DNA from: Nemertoderma westbladi
Taxonomy: Eukaryota > Xenacoelomorpha > Nemertodermatida > Nemertodermatidae
Direction: 5' to 3'
DNA length: 64,000 nt
NCBI GenBank assembly: GCA_032718475.1
Contig: JAUCBJ010002260.1
Location: 22,496-86,495 of the forward strand
The notes under the pieces are model-generated. The model was not told where the DNA came from. It worked only from the letters and a program-made list of their open reading frames with translations, and did no database searches. Below are positions 29,463-39,979 of the stretch, piece after piece. The position numbers were made by a program, and so were the translations under genes. Positions within the stretch are counted from its first letter, which is position 1. The number at the start of each line of letters is the position of its first letter.

Positions 29463-30398
29463 AGGTCTGGTGCAAAGGAAAGGGATTAGTAGAGAGGAAT
29501 GCGTGATTAGTGGCGCTTCATTGTTATGATACGGGCTGCCTGGATATAGGAAAGGGACAAAGCGACGCCGGCTATAGTGGGAACAATGGAGGGCCGCTTG
29601 AGCATTAGCCTTGGGCGATATACGGATTTGCTGTAGTCAAGGTCGCGATGGGATTATTAGTGAGTCATCGAAGGGGCTGCTAATAGACGGGAGCTGCTCA
29701 TTTATATTTGCCTTGGGGGTATACGTATAGATTCACTGCCTGTTGTATCTACTTAATGAATAATGAGGACAGAGGAGGGGTCCCCCGCCGATGAACGTAG
29801 TTGATAGTTGCCGGGAATGTGGTGAACGGGGGATGCAATAGGTAATTATAAAGATAAATATAGACATTATGTCATAGTGATCTCACTGGTAATATAAAAA
29901 CTAATTATTCTAAAAATAAAAATCAATGTATAAAGTAAAAGTTAATACAATTAATTAATTTAAAATAAAGTACAAATGAATAATTAATTTAAAATTAAAT
30001 ACGAATAAATAAAGTAAAATAAAAATAATTAATTAAAATTAGGTAAAATAAATAGGTATTAATGAATAAAAGAGCTGCGGTGTCACTTATGACACCCTCT
30101 TGAGTCCTCTCTGTGACAGTTGGACCCAACTCATGACTCATCGCTTAGGAATGTGACACCTTGGGTGTCATTGGCGCCAGACTGTCTGGGTGACACCTCC
30201 CAATTAGGCTAATTAGACCCTAATTGACAGGTGTCATCAATTAATTAGTACAATTAAACCCTAATAGGGTCTAATTAGCCTAATTGGGAGGTGTCACCCA
30301 GACAGTCTGGCGCCAATGACACCCAAGGTGTCACATTCCTAAGCGATGAGTCATGAGTTGGGTCCAACTGTCACAGAGAGGACCAAGACCCTACTACT
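29463..30398 (-). repeat. Right TIR of Polinton-2
   Basis: Inverted relative to the left end and to the internal copy at 24432. It includes the CCCCCGTTCACCACATTCCC motif on the minus strand (29813-29832) and the terminal palindrome. The tip is ctactact at 30391-30398. Confidence 0.9.
30104..30383. repeat. 280-bp near-perfect palindrome at the right end of Polinton-2
   Basis: gtcctctctgtgacagttgg at 30104 is matched by its reverse complement ending at 30383. The arms pair for about 120 bp almost without mismatch. The asymmetric centre (cctaattgacaggtgtcatc ... ttagtacaattaaacc) is the loop. Confidence 0.95.
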
Positions 30399-30404
30399 TT
30401 CTCA
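30399..30404 (+). repeat. Target-site duplication of Polinton-2 (TTCTCA, right copy)
   Basis: Identical to 15580-15585; the LINE sequence continues directly (tgtccactctgagagc). Confidence 0.95.
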
Positions 30405-33310
30405 TGTCCACTCTGAGAGCACTTCACTGCAACCTGCACCTGGCAGCAAGGGTACAGGGCATGACCCAGCAGATGAGCTGCAACAGCCAATGGTGGGTCA
30501 TGTACGCCAGAGTAGATATGGGTGATGGGCCTCATATCTGACTCCATTGCGACACCCACCCTGTGGAATGGCAAACCAGGGTGTGGTATTTGCCCCGAGA
30601 GCTGACTCGGCAAAAAAGCACCCCCCAAACCCCACTATGGATTACATTAGCAATGCGGAGGTCCGGTCACTAGAGGCCAGTGGAATTACCGGACACAATC
30701 GGCCTCACAGGCGTCAGTTAACTCCTGACCGGCTGCCTGTCTCACCCCCTACTGGAGAGAGAGCAGCCAACAATTCTTTGAGTCCCTTTCCTGATGACCT
30801 TTCTGGCCCAAACCCTGGGTCACCAGGGAGGCCAGATTGTGATGGGGAGAGGGATTCTGGAGTTGGAGGCTACTCTCATGTTCCACCCCGACCAACAAAG
30901 CCATTGGTGAATCTGAGGCAAGTCACTAGACTGGCCTCAGTAAACACCCTAACACTCGGGTCCCCAATGCGACAAGGAGAGCTGACTGCCTTGGCAGATA
31001 AGCTTTCTCTTAGCGCAGTGGGTGTTCAAGAGCACCGAATGCAGACTGGACAGACTGATGAGGTTCTGATTAAGGACATGGGGGGCGGTTGGCGACTCGC
31101 CCTCGCGTCAGCAGATGATAGTGGCAATGGTGGAATTGGTCTATTGATGAATCCAACTGCACATGCAGCATTGGACAAAATAGACCAAATCTCTAACCGC
31201 ATCATCCGTTGCCACTTCTCATGTTCTGGAAGACTGGCTAAGAAGTTTCCTAAGGTGGTTCTGATTGTGTGCTACTCTCCAACTAGTGTTGCCCCTGTAG
31301 AGGAGGTGGAAAATTTCTACCACAATCTACAAGCAGCTACTGATGGAGTGGATCAGCATGCATTCTTAACATTCCTGGGAGACTTTAATGCAAGTCTGCA
31401 TCAATCACCTACATCGCCCTGGGTCTATAGCAATAGTGTTAACCGAAATTCTGTCCATCTTCAGGATTTTATCTCTGGAAATGGATTGTTTTCGGCTGGA
31501 ACCCAGTTCAAGAAGCGAACTGGAAAGCTATGGACTCATAGTGGACCCAGTGGTCACAAGTCCCAGATAGACCATATTCTGTTTCGTAGGAAATACAGGA
31601 GCTCTATACAAGACTGTAATGCATTTACACTTCGACCCTTCTCCAGTGATCACCGCCTTATTGTGGCCAAGGTAAGACTTAGTCTGCGTGCTAGCAGAAC
31701 AACGAAATCTGCCTTGCCGCGGCATGACTGGTCCTCTCTGTTGCAACAGCCAAGTGTGAGATCCAGCTTCACACTACAGCTGAGCAACAGGTATGAGGCT
31801 CTTGCCTCTGAGGCGGCAGATCACTGTGAGGGCTATACTGCCTTTACAGAAGCAGTTAAGTTAGCAGCTGCAGAAACAGTTCCTGTATACCCTCGAAACA
31901 GGAAAAGGGCCCCCTGGACTGACAACAAAATTCAGAAGTGCCGAAATGACCTTCATAAGGCGCAGAAAGAGTCCCGACTCAAACAGACTACAGCGGCCAA
32001 GAATGCAGTTAAGGCTGCATCTAGGTCCCTGAACAGGCAGTACTCTGTTAATCTACAGGAGCTAATAAACCAACAGGTTGATGCCATCAATGATGCTGAC
32101 GACAGCAGGCAATCATCCCAGGCATGGAAATCGATCAATCTGCTTACTGGGCGGAAAAGCCAACCAACCACCAAGGTTAAGGCTGAATCACCAGCCGATC
32201 GCCTAAATGGTTGGAAAGCCCACTTTGAAAAGCTCCTCAATAATGACAGGGTATTGCCTGATAACTTTATAGAAGTAAAAGTGTCTGAGTCTGTACTCCC
32301 AGATATTCCCATTGGCGATATCTCCTTTGCAGAAGTGAAGGCTGCTGCAAAGAGCATTAAGACCAATCGTGCCAGTGGAGTAGATGGTGTTCCCCCTGAG
32401 GTCTTTAAAATACCTGAGTGTTTAAAGCTCATCTATCCCATCATAGTAGACATGTACCGAACAACAAGAGTCCCACAAGAAATGAAAACAAATAAGTTGG
32501 TGCCAGTTCCCAAGAAGGGCAACCTAACACTCTATGGTTCTTTTCGGGGAATCTCATTGATCTCGATTGCTGCAAAGCTATACAATAGGATTCTATTAAA
32601 TCGCATCAGGGATCCCATTGAGAGACTGCTCCGTGGAAATCAGAATGGGTTCCGTAAAGGTCGTGGGACCATGGAGCCCATTTTGGCACTTAGAAGGATA
32701 ATTGAAGAATTATCAAAAAAGAAAGACAGGCATCTGGCTGTTATCTTTGTTGACTTCTTCAAGGCCTTTGATTCAGTCTCTCGGTCACGTATGTTCAGCA
32801 TACTTTCATTATATGGGATTCCTGATGAAATTATTGCAGCAATCAGATCAGTATACGATGGTTCAACAACATTTGTGTCTACTGTTGACGGTGACACAGA
32901 ACCATTTGAAGTGTTATGGGGCGTCCTCCAAGGAGACACACTTGCACCATTCTTGTTCATTATTGTGGTTGACTATGTTCTACGCATGTCCTTAGATCAT
33001 CATAATGATGATGGGGTGATGATAACTCCACCTACTGGCTCCACAAGTCGAGGAAATCCTGCCAAGTACCTAACTGATCTAGACTTTGCTGATGACTTAG
33101 GAGTACTCTCAGAATCATTAGAGGGAGCCCAACGGCTCCTCAGCTCATTAGAACATGCTGCTTCTAGTGTTGGTCTTTTTATTAACTCCAGAAAGACCAA
33201 AATTCTGACAGTTAACTTTGAAAGTCCTCAGCAAGTCTCTGATCGGATGAGCATAAGCTCAAAGGATGGTATGCTTGAGCATGTGGACGACTTCTGTTAC
33301 CTGGGATCAT
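30405..33310 (+). mobile_element. LINE copy A (continues from 15585), 3'-truncated
   Basis: It resumes the LINE 5' region, carries the whole endonuclease-RT ORF and ends at ctgggatcat (33301-33310), where the 5' end of copy B is joined. The C-terminal 190 codons found in copy C are missing. Confidence 0.9.
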
Positions 33311-33342
33311 TTCAGGTCAGGTCAGGTATTCTAGGTCATTGA
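30547..33342 (+). CDS. LINE endonuclease / reverse transcriptase (931 aa, C-terminally truncated)
   Basis: The N-terminal 130 residues are Pro-rich and unknown. An APE-type endonuclease follows (about 135-375) with QEHRMQ, LGDFNAS (about 277) and SDHRLI (about 367). The reverse transcriptase spans about 600-930 with SFRGISLISIAAKLYNRIL (about 663), FVDFFKAFDSV (about 733), GVLQGDTLAPFLF (about 791) and the catalytic FADDLG (about 845). The order and the C-terminal domain of copy C (LLYGSPCW, RRVHC, LRFAGHCFRR) fit RTE/CR1-like LINEs with a single ORF. After YLGS the frame runs into the fused 5' end of the next copy and stops (FQVRSGILGH are junction codons). The catalytic residues look intact, but the missing C-terminus should inactivate it. 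The first ATG is used; a start further in is possible. Confidence 0.9.
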   Translation: MRHPPCGMANQGVVFAPRADSAKKHPPNPTMDYISNAEVRSLEASGITGHNRPHRRQLTPDRLPVSPPTGERAANNSLSPFPDDLSGPNPGSPGRPDCDGERDSGVGGYSHVPPRPTKPLVNLRQVTRLASVNTLTLGSPMRQGELTALADKLSLSAVGVQEHRMQTGQTDEVLIKDMGGGWRLALASADDSGNGGIGLLMNPTAHAALDKIDQISNRIIRCHFSCSGRLAKKFPKVVLIVCYSPTSVAPVEEVENFYHNLQAATDGVDQHAFLTFLGDFNASLHQSPTSPWVYSNSVNRNSVHLQDFISGNGLFSAGTQFKKRTGKLWTHSGPSGHKSQIDHILFRRKYRSSIQDCNAFTLRPFSSDHRLIVAKVRLSLRASRTTKSALPRHDWSSLLQQPSVRSSFTLQLSNRYEALASEAADHCEGYTAFTEAVKLAAAETVPVYPRNRKRAPWTDNKIQKCRNDLHKAQKESRLKQTTAAKNAVKAASRSLNRQYSVNLQELINQQVDAINDADDSRQSSQAWKSINLLTGRKSQPTTKVKAESPADRLNGWKAHFEKLLNNDRVLPDNFIEVKVSESVLPDIPIGDISFAEVKAAAKSIKTNRASGVDGVPPEVFKIPECLKLIYPIIVDMYRTTRVPQEMKTNKLVPVPKKGNLTLYGSFRGISLISIAAKLYNRILLNRIRDPIERLLRGNQNGFRKGRGTMEPILALRRIIEELSKKKDRHLAVIFVDFFKAFDSVSRSRMFSILSLYGIPDEIIAAIRSVYDGSTTFVSTVDGDTEPFEVLWGVLQGDTLAPFLFIIVVDYVLRMSLDHHNDDGVMITPPTGSTSRGNPAKYLTDLDFADDLGVLSESLEGAQRLLSSLEHAASSVGLFINSRKTKILTVNFESPQQVSDRMSISSKDGMLEHVDDFCYLGSFQVRSGILGH

Positions 33343-35671
33343 TCAAGAAAACTGCCACCTCCATGCAGCATAAAGGAGGTGCCACCTGTAGCTGCATAGA
33401 CCCTCTTACTAGGGCAAATCTGGTCCTGTAACTAGGACCCCCTTCGTTCTGGGATAAGGACGCCCTTGGTCCTGGATTAAGGACCCATATACTTGGCTGC
33501 AGGGGTATATGGCCTGACCAGGCAGATGGTGATCTACCAATGGCTGGTCAGGAGTAGAGTGTTCTCATGTCCACTCTGAGAGCACTTCACTGCGACCTGC
33601 ACCTGGCAGCAAGGGTACAGGGCATGACCCAGCAGATGAGCTGCAACAGCCAATGGTGGGTCATGTGCGCCAGAGTAGATATGGGTGATGGGCCTCATAT
33701 CTGACTCCATTGCGACACCCACCCTGTGGAATGGCAAACCAGGGTGCGGTATTTGCCCCGAGAGCTGACTCGGCAAAAAAGCACCCCCCAACCCCCACTA
33801 TGGATTACATTAGCAATGCGGAGGTCCGGCCACTAGAGGCCAGTGGAATTACCGGACATAATCGGCCTCACAGGCGTCAGTTAACTCCTGACCGGCTGCC
33901 TGTCTCACCCCCTGTCCCATGGTCACAAGTCCCAGATAGACCATATTCTGTTTCGTAGGAAATACAGGAGCTCTATACAAGACTGTAATGCATTTACACT
34001 TCGACCCTTCTCCAGTGATCACCGCCTTATTGCGGCCAAGGTAAGACTTAGTCTACGTGCTAGCAGAACAACGAAATCTGCCTTGCCGCGGCATGACTGG
34101 TCCTCTCTGTTGCAACAGCCAAGTGTGAGATCCAGCTTCACACTACAGCTGAGCAACAGGTATGAGGCTCTTGCCTCTGAGGCGGCAGATCACTGTGAGG
34201 GCTATACTGCCTTTACAGAAGCAGTTAAGTTAGCAGCTGCAGAAACAGTTCCTGTATACCCTCGAAACAGGAAAAAGGCCCCCTGGACTGACAACAAAAT
34301 TCAGTAGTGCCGAAATGACCTTCATAAGGCGCAGAAAGAGTCCCGACTCAAACAGACTACAGCGGCCAAGAATGCCGTTAAGGCTGCATCTAGGTCCCTG
34401 AACAGGCAGTACTCTGTTAATCTACAGGAGCTAATAAACCAACAGGTTGATGCCATCAATGATGCTGACGACAGCAGGCAATCATCCCAGGCATGGAAAT
34501 CAATCAATCTGCTTACTGGGCGGAAAAGCCAACCAACCACCAAGGTTAAGGCTGAATCACCAGCCGATCGCCTCAATGGTTGGAAAGCCCACTTTGAAAA
34601 GCTCCTCAATAATGACAGGGTATTGCCTGATAATTTTATAGAAGTAAAAGTGTCTGAGTCTGTACTCCCAGATATTCCCATTGGCGATATCTCCTTTGCA
34701 GAAGTGAAGGCTGCTGCAAAGAGCATTAAGACCAATCGTGCCAGTGGAGTAGATGGTGTTCCCCCTGAGGTCTTTAAAATACCTGAGTGTTTAAAGCTCA
34801 TCTATCCCATCATAGTACCGAACAACAAGAGTCCCACAAGAAATGAAAACAAATAAGTTGGTGCCAGTTCCCAAGAAGGGCAACCTAACACTCTATGGTT
34901 CTTTTCGGGGAATCTCATTGATCTCGATTGCTGCAAAGCTATACAATAGGATTATATTAAATCGCATCAGGGATCCCATTGAGAGACTGCTCCGTGGAAA
35001 TCAGAATGGGTTTCGTAAAGGTCGTGGGACCATGGAGCCCATTTTGGCACTTAGAAGGATAATTGAAGAGTTATCAAAAAAGAAAGACAGGCATCTGGCT
35101 GTTATCTTTGTTGACTTCTTCAAGGCCTTTGATTCAGTCTCTCGCTCACGTATGTTCAGCATACTTTCATTATATGGGATTCCTGATGAAATTATTGCAG
35201 CAATCAGATCAGTATACGATGGTTCGACAACATTTGTGTCTACTGTTGACGGTGACACAGAACCATTTGAAGTGTTATGGGGCGTCCTCCAAGGAGACAC
35301 ACTTGCACCATTCTTGTTCATTATTGTGGTTGACTATGTTCTACGCATGTCCTTAGATCATCATAATGATGATGGGGTGATGATAACTCCACCTACTGGC
35401 TCTAGAAGTCGAGGAAATCCTGCCAAGTACCTAACTGATCTAGACTTTGCTGATGACTTAGGAGTACTCTCAGAATCATTAGAGGGAGCCCAACGGCTCC
35501 TCAGCTCATTAGAACATGCTGCTTCTAGTGTTGGTCTTTTTATTAACTCCAGAAAGACCAAAATTCTGACCGTTAACTTTGAAAGTCCTCAGCAAGTCTC
35601 TGATCGGATGAGCATAAGCTCAAAGGATGGTATGCTTGAGCATGTGGACGACTTCTGTTACCTGGGATCAT
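33311..35671 (+). mobile_element. LINE copy B, internally deleted (2,361-bp unit)
   Basis: It begins ttcaggtcaggtcaggtatt, likely the true LINE 5' end, and continues through the 5'UTR. The endonuclease region is deleted (33912: ccccctgtcccatggtcac joins 5' codons to the endonuclease C-terminus). It has a nonsense change in attcagtag (34303) and a 10-bp deletion at catagtaccg (34813). It ends at the same gggatcat junction as copy A. Confidence 0.9.
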
Positions 35672-35703
35672 TTCAGGTCAGGTCAGGTATTCTAGGTCAT
35701 TGA
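34843..35703 (+). pseudogene. Reverse transcriptase part of LINE copy B
   Basis: 286 codons from MKTNKLVPVPKKGN through FVDFFKAFDSV, GVLQGDTLAPFLF and FADDLG to the fusion point. It is not connected to an endonuclease because of the nonsense and frameshift changes upstream, and it ends at the same place as copy A. Relic only. Confidence 0.85.
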
Positions 35704-38610
35704 TCAAGAAAACTGCCACCTCCATGCAGCATAAAGGAGGTGCCACCTGTAGCTGCATAGACCCTCTTACTAGGGCAAATCTGGTCCTGTAACTAGGACC
35801 CCCTTCGTTCTGGGATAAGTACGCCCTTGGTCCTGGATTAAGGACCCATATACTTGGCTGCAGGGGTATATGGCCTGACCAGGCAGATGGTGATCTACCA
35901 ATGGCTGGTCAGGAGTAGAGTGTTCTCATGTCCACTCTGAGAGCACTTCACTGCGACCTGCACCTGGCAGCAAGGGTACAGGGCATGACCCAGCAGATGA
36001 GCTGCAACAGCCAATGGTGGGCCATGTGCGCCAGAGTAGATATGGGTGATGGGCCTCATATCTGACTCAATTGCGACACCCACCCTGTGGAATGGCAAAC
36101 CAGGGTGCGGTATTTGCCCCGAGAGCTGACTCGGCAAAAAAGCACCCCCCAACCCCCACTATGGATTACATTAGCAATGCGGAGGTCCGGCCACTAGAGG
36201 CCAGTGGAATTACCGGACATAATCGGCCTCACAGGCGTCAGTTAACTCCTGACCGGCTGCCTGTCTCACCCCCTGTCCCATGGTCACAAGTCCCAGATAG
36301 ACCATATTCTGTTTCGTAGGAAATACAGGAGCTCTATACAAGACTGTAATGCATTTACACTTCGACCCTTCTCCAGTGATCACCGCCTTATTGCGGCCAA
36401 GGTAAGACTTAGTCTACGTGCTAGCAGAACAACGAAATCTGCCTTGCCGCGGCATGACTGGTCCTCTCTGTTGCAACAGCCAAGTGTGAGATCCAGCTTC
36501 ACACTACAGCTGAGCAACAGGTATGAGGCTCTTGCCTCTGAGGCGGCAGATCACTGTGAGGGCTATACTGCCTTTACAGAAGCAGTTAAGTTAGCAGCTG
36601 CAGAAACAGTTCCTGTATACCCTCGAAACAGGAAAAAGGCCCCCTGGACTGACAACAAAATTCAGTAGTGCCGAAATGACCTTCATAAGGCGCAGAAAGA
36701 GTCCCGACTCAAACAGACTACAGCGGCCAAGAATGCAGTTAAGGCTGCATCTAGGTCCCTGAACAGGCAGTACTCTGTTAATCTACAGGAGCTAATAAAC
36801 CAACAGGTTGATGCCATCAATGATGCTGACGACAGCAGGCAATCATCCCAGGCATGGAAATCAATCAATCTGCTTACTGGGCGGAAAAGCCAACCAACCA
36901 CCAAGGTTAAGGCTGAATCACCAGCCGATCGCCTCAATGGTTGGAAAGCCCACTTTGAAAAGCTCCTCAATAATGACAGGGTATTGCCTGATAATTTTAT
37001 AGAAGTAAAAGTGTCTGAGTCTGTACTCCCAGATATTCCCATTGGCGATATCTCCTTTGCAGAAGTGAAGGCTGCTGCAAAGAGCATTAAGACCAATCGT
37101 GCCAGTGGAGTAGATGGTGTTCCCCCTGAGGTCTTTAAAATACCTGAGTGTTTAAAGCTCATCTATCCCATCATAGTACCGAACAACAAGAGTCCCACAA
37201 GAAATGAAAACAAATAAGTTGGTGCCAGTTCCCAAGAAGGGCAACCTAACACTCTATGGTTCTTTTCGGGGAATCTCATTGATCTCGATTGCTGCAAAGC
37301 TATACAATAGGATTATATTAAATCGCATCAGGGATCCCATTGAGAGACTGCTCCGTGGAAATCAGAATGGGTTTCGTAAAGGTCGTGGGACCATGGAGCC
37401 CATTTCATAATTGAAGAGTTATCAAAAAAGAAAGACAGGCATCTGGCTGTTATCTTTGTTGACTTCTTCAAGGCCTTTGATTCAGTCTCTCGCTCACGTA
37501 TGTTCAGCATACTTTCATTATATGGGATTCCTGATGAAATTATTGCAGCAATCAGATCAGTATACGATGGTTCGACAACATTTGTGTCTACTGTTGACGG
37601 TGACACAGAACCATTTGAAGTGTTATGGGGCGTCCTCCAAGGAGACACACTTGCACCATTCTTGTTCATTATTGTGGTTGACTATGTTCTACGCATGTCC
37701 TTAGATCATCATAATGATGATGGGGTGATGATAACTCCACCTACTGGCTCTAGAAGTCGAGGAAATCCTGCCAAGTACCTAACTGATCTAGACTTTGCTG
37801 ATGACTTAGGAGTACTCTCAGAATCATTAGAGGGAGCCCAACGGCTCCTCAGCTCATTAGAACATGCTGCTTCTAGTGTTGGTCTTTTTATTAACTCCAG
37901 AAAGACCAAAATTCTGACCGTTAACTTTGAAAGTCCTCAGCAAGTCTCTGATCGGATGAGCATAAGCTCAAAGGATGGTATGCTTGAGCATGTGGACGAC
38001 TTCTGTTACCTGGGATCATGGATCCGGAAGTCAGGTGAGGACCTTCGAATACGTAAGGGAAAGGCATGGACAGCCTTGAATAGGCTTTCCAGGATTTGGA
38101 AATCACCGAGAATTAATCGGAAACTTAAGGTCCGATTATTTAGAGCAGCAGTAGTTCCAGTACTCCTCTACGGGAGTCCATGCTGGGCTCTAACTGCTGA
38201 GGACACCAAATCTCTGGATGGAACATTCACAAGAATGCTACGCCGGGTTCATTGTGTCAAGTACAATGCACACATCTCCAACCAGACACTATATAACATT
38301 GGAGGTGTCTCATTGGTTCCCCCAAGCTTGACACTAGAACAAAATCGCCTCCGCTTTGCAGGACATTGCTTTCGCCGTGAGGACCAGCCAGTGCATAATC
38401 TTGTACTTTGGCAGCCTCATGGAGTGAATAAGCATGGTGGACAGCCCATGACTTTCTTGAGACGCATCTTAAAGGACACTGGCCTTAAAGATGCGGATGA
38501 TCTAGCAAATGTCATGGGTGATAGGGAGTTGTGGCGGTGCAATTTTGTTGACAAGCCGGCACAGCATTCTTAAAAATGCAGCTGCAATGCAGCATGCCGA
38601 TCCTAGTAGT
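35672..38610 (+). mobile_element. LINE copy C: same deletions as B, but with the true 3' end
   Basis: 35672-37990 repeats copy B almost base for base, sharing its deletion and nonsense mutation, with an extra 13-bp deletion at 37407 (cccatttcataattg). Unlike A and B it continues past gggatcat into the C-terminal RT domain and the 3'UTR. Confidence 0.9.
37500..38573 (+). pseudogene. Reverse transcriptase C-terminal half of LINE copy C
   Basis: 357 codons containing GVLQGDTLAPFLF, FADDLG and the complete C-terminal domain (LGSWIRKSGEDLRIRKGKAW, LLYGSPCWALT, RRVHCVKYN, ending DKPAQHS). It supplies the end missing from copies A and B and so defines the full-length protein as roughly 1,110 aa. 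Upstream frames are broken by the 13-bp deletion at 37407 and others. Confidence 0.85.
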
Positions 38611-39218
38611 GGGATCATGGATCCGGAAGTCAGGTGAGGACCTTCGAATACGTAAGGGAAAGGCATGGGCAGCCTTGAATAGGCTTTCCAGGATTTGGAA
38701 GTCACCTAGAATTAATCGGAAACTTAAGGTCCGATTATTTAGAGCAGCAGTAGTTCCAGTACTCCTCTACGGGAGTCCATGCTGGGCTCTAACTGCTGAG
38801 GACACCAAATCTCTGGATGGCACATTCACAAGAATGCTACGCCGGGTTCATTGTGTCAAGTACAATGCACACATCTCCAACCAGACACTATATAACATTG
38901 GAGGTGTCTCATTGGTTCCCCCAAGCTTGACACTAGAACAAAATCGCCTCCGCTTTGCAGGACATTGCTTTCGCCGTGAGGACCAGCCAGTGCATAATCT
39001 TGTACTTTGGCAGTCTCATGGAGTGAATAAGCATGGTGGACAGCCCATGACTTTCTTGAGACGCATCTTAAAGGACACTGGCCTTAAAGATGCGGATGAT
39101 CTAGCAAATGTCATGGGTGATAGGGAGTTGTGGCGGTGCAATTTTGTTGACAAGCCGGCACAGCATTCTTAAAAATGCAGCTGCAATGCAGCATGCCGAT
39201 CCTAGTAGTAGTAGTAGG
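38611..39218 (+). mobile_element. LINE 3'-end duplicate (599-bp tandem copy) and TAG-repeat tail
   Basis: 38012-38610 is repeated as 38611-39209, including the C-terminal RT codons (to 39172), followed by a short tagtagtagtagg tail and the TSD ACCAGG. A short tandem-repeat tail instead of poly-A is usual for RTE-like LINEs. The junction uses gggatcatgg, the same words as the A/B junctions. Confidence 0.9.
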
Positions 39219-39362
39219 ACCAGGTAGATGCACTTTATCTGTATTTACTATTAACCCGTAGTTTCTCCGATTACTATCTAATTTAGGTAATTTATTAGAA
39301 GGAAATCTACCCAAATAGTGCCCACCCACCAGAAACATATCCAGGTCCTCCGTAGATAACAT
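39219..39362 (-). pseudogene. Polinton-1 cysteine protease, N-terminal part
   Basis: The minus strand starts MLSTEDLDMFLVGGHYLGRF at 39362 and runs through LIVNTDKVHLPG to the LINE target site, exactly where the 15404 fragment begins (PG then VHWV). The pattern (T-x-x-DLD-x-(F/L), F-x-x-(D/N)-x-LP, IVNTD-x4-PG-HW) is that of Polinton/adenovirus-type proteases. The two halves are about 24 kb apart because of the LINE and Polinton-2. Confidence 0.8.
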
Positions 39363-39979
39363 ACTTAATCGATATTTCTTTGCTGCTATAGAGAGAATTT
39401 TAATTAGCTAATGTGATTCCTTATATTTTTGATGGACAGACTGACAGACAGACCAACAGACCGACAGGCAGTGTGCATAGGGTCAAAAGTGAAAACTGAC
39501 AGCGGAAATGAAATCCTTGACCAGGAAAACCCCCGTAGCGAGAATTTTAATTAGCTAATGTGATTCCTTATACTTTTGACGGACAGACTGACAGACAGAC
39601 CGACAGACAGACCGACAGACAGACCGACAGACAGTCTGGATAGGGTCAAAAGTGAAAACTGACAGCGGAAATTAAATCCTTGACAAGGAAAACCCCCATA
39701 GCTAGAATGTTAGTAGATTTTATCTTTCTAAAGTCTTGACAGACAAACTGACAGAAATACTGACAGACTTCAGAAATTCATTAATTACAGTTGGGCTATT
39801 GGGGGTTTGAATAATTTACAGTTAGGTACCGATAGGGTTAAGATATATATATTAGATAATATATATATACCCCCACACTTTCGTGAGTGTTCCTGCTATG
39901 TGGCAGGTATCCCAAGGCACTTGATAGCACTCATAAGAACTACATAAAGACTTGCCGTGGCATCTTCAGGTTAGCCTCC
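39363..39979. repeat. Tandem 148-bp repeat with GACAGACAGACC microsatellite
   Basis: gagaattttaattagctaatg starts at 39392 and again at 39540. Each copy holds a (GACAGACAGACC)n tract and the phrase gtcaaaagtgaaaactgac, and each ends with ggaaaaccccc(g/a)tag. A degenerate third part follows to about 39780. The phrase gaaaacccccgtag also occurs near the right end of Polinton-2 (29407). No gene. Confidence 0.7.
39975..39979 (+). repeat. Target-site duplication of the BEL/Pao element (CCTCC, left copy)
   Basis: CCTCC precedes the LTR at 39980 and follows the other LTR at 56611-56615. Confidence 0.85.

Larger units (their letters stand above)
15586..30398. mobile_element. Polinton-2: Polinton/Maverick-like element, 14.8 kb, rearranged
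   Basis: The element starts agtagtagggtcttgg and ends with its reverse complement (ccaagaccctactact), is bounded by a 6-bp TSD, and has TIRs of about 0.9 kb. These are Polinton hallmarks (6-bp TSD, AG...CT ends, short tandem AGT at the tip). Content in order: left TIR with palindrome; 570-aa gene (+); PolB copy 1 (-, broken); PolB copy 2 (-, truncated); an internal TIR copy at 24432; 570-aa gene tail; protease tail; PolB copy 3 (-, truncated); three copies of a small ORF; right TIR. No integrase, ATPase or capsid gene was found, so its mobilisation must have used proteins from elsewhere. The 24432-30398 half looks like a second, internally deleted element fused to the first. Confidence 0.9.

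Noticed and set aside
30371-30628. Minus-strand 85-aa frame in the LINE 5' region
   Set aside because: Antisense to the LINE 5' end; recurs only because the LINE is repeated.
31953-32432. Minus-strand 159-aa frame repeated at 34322 and 36683
   Set aside because: It lies antisense to the LINE reverse transcriptase, and its conservation merely reflects the LINE copies.
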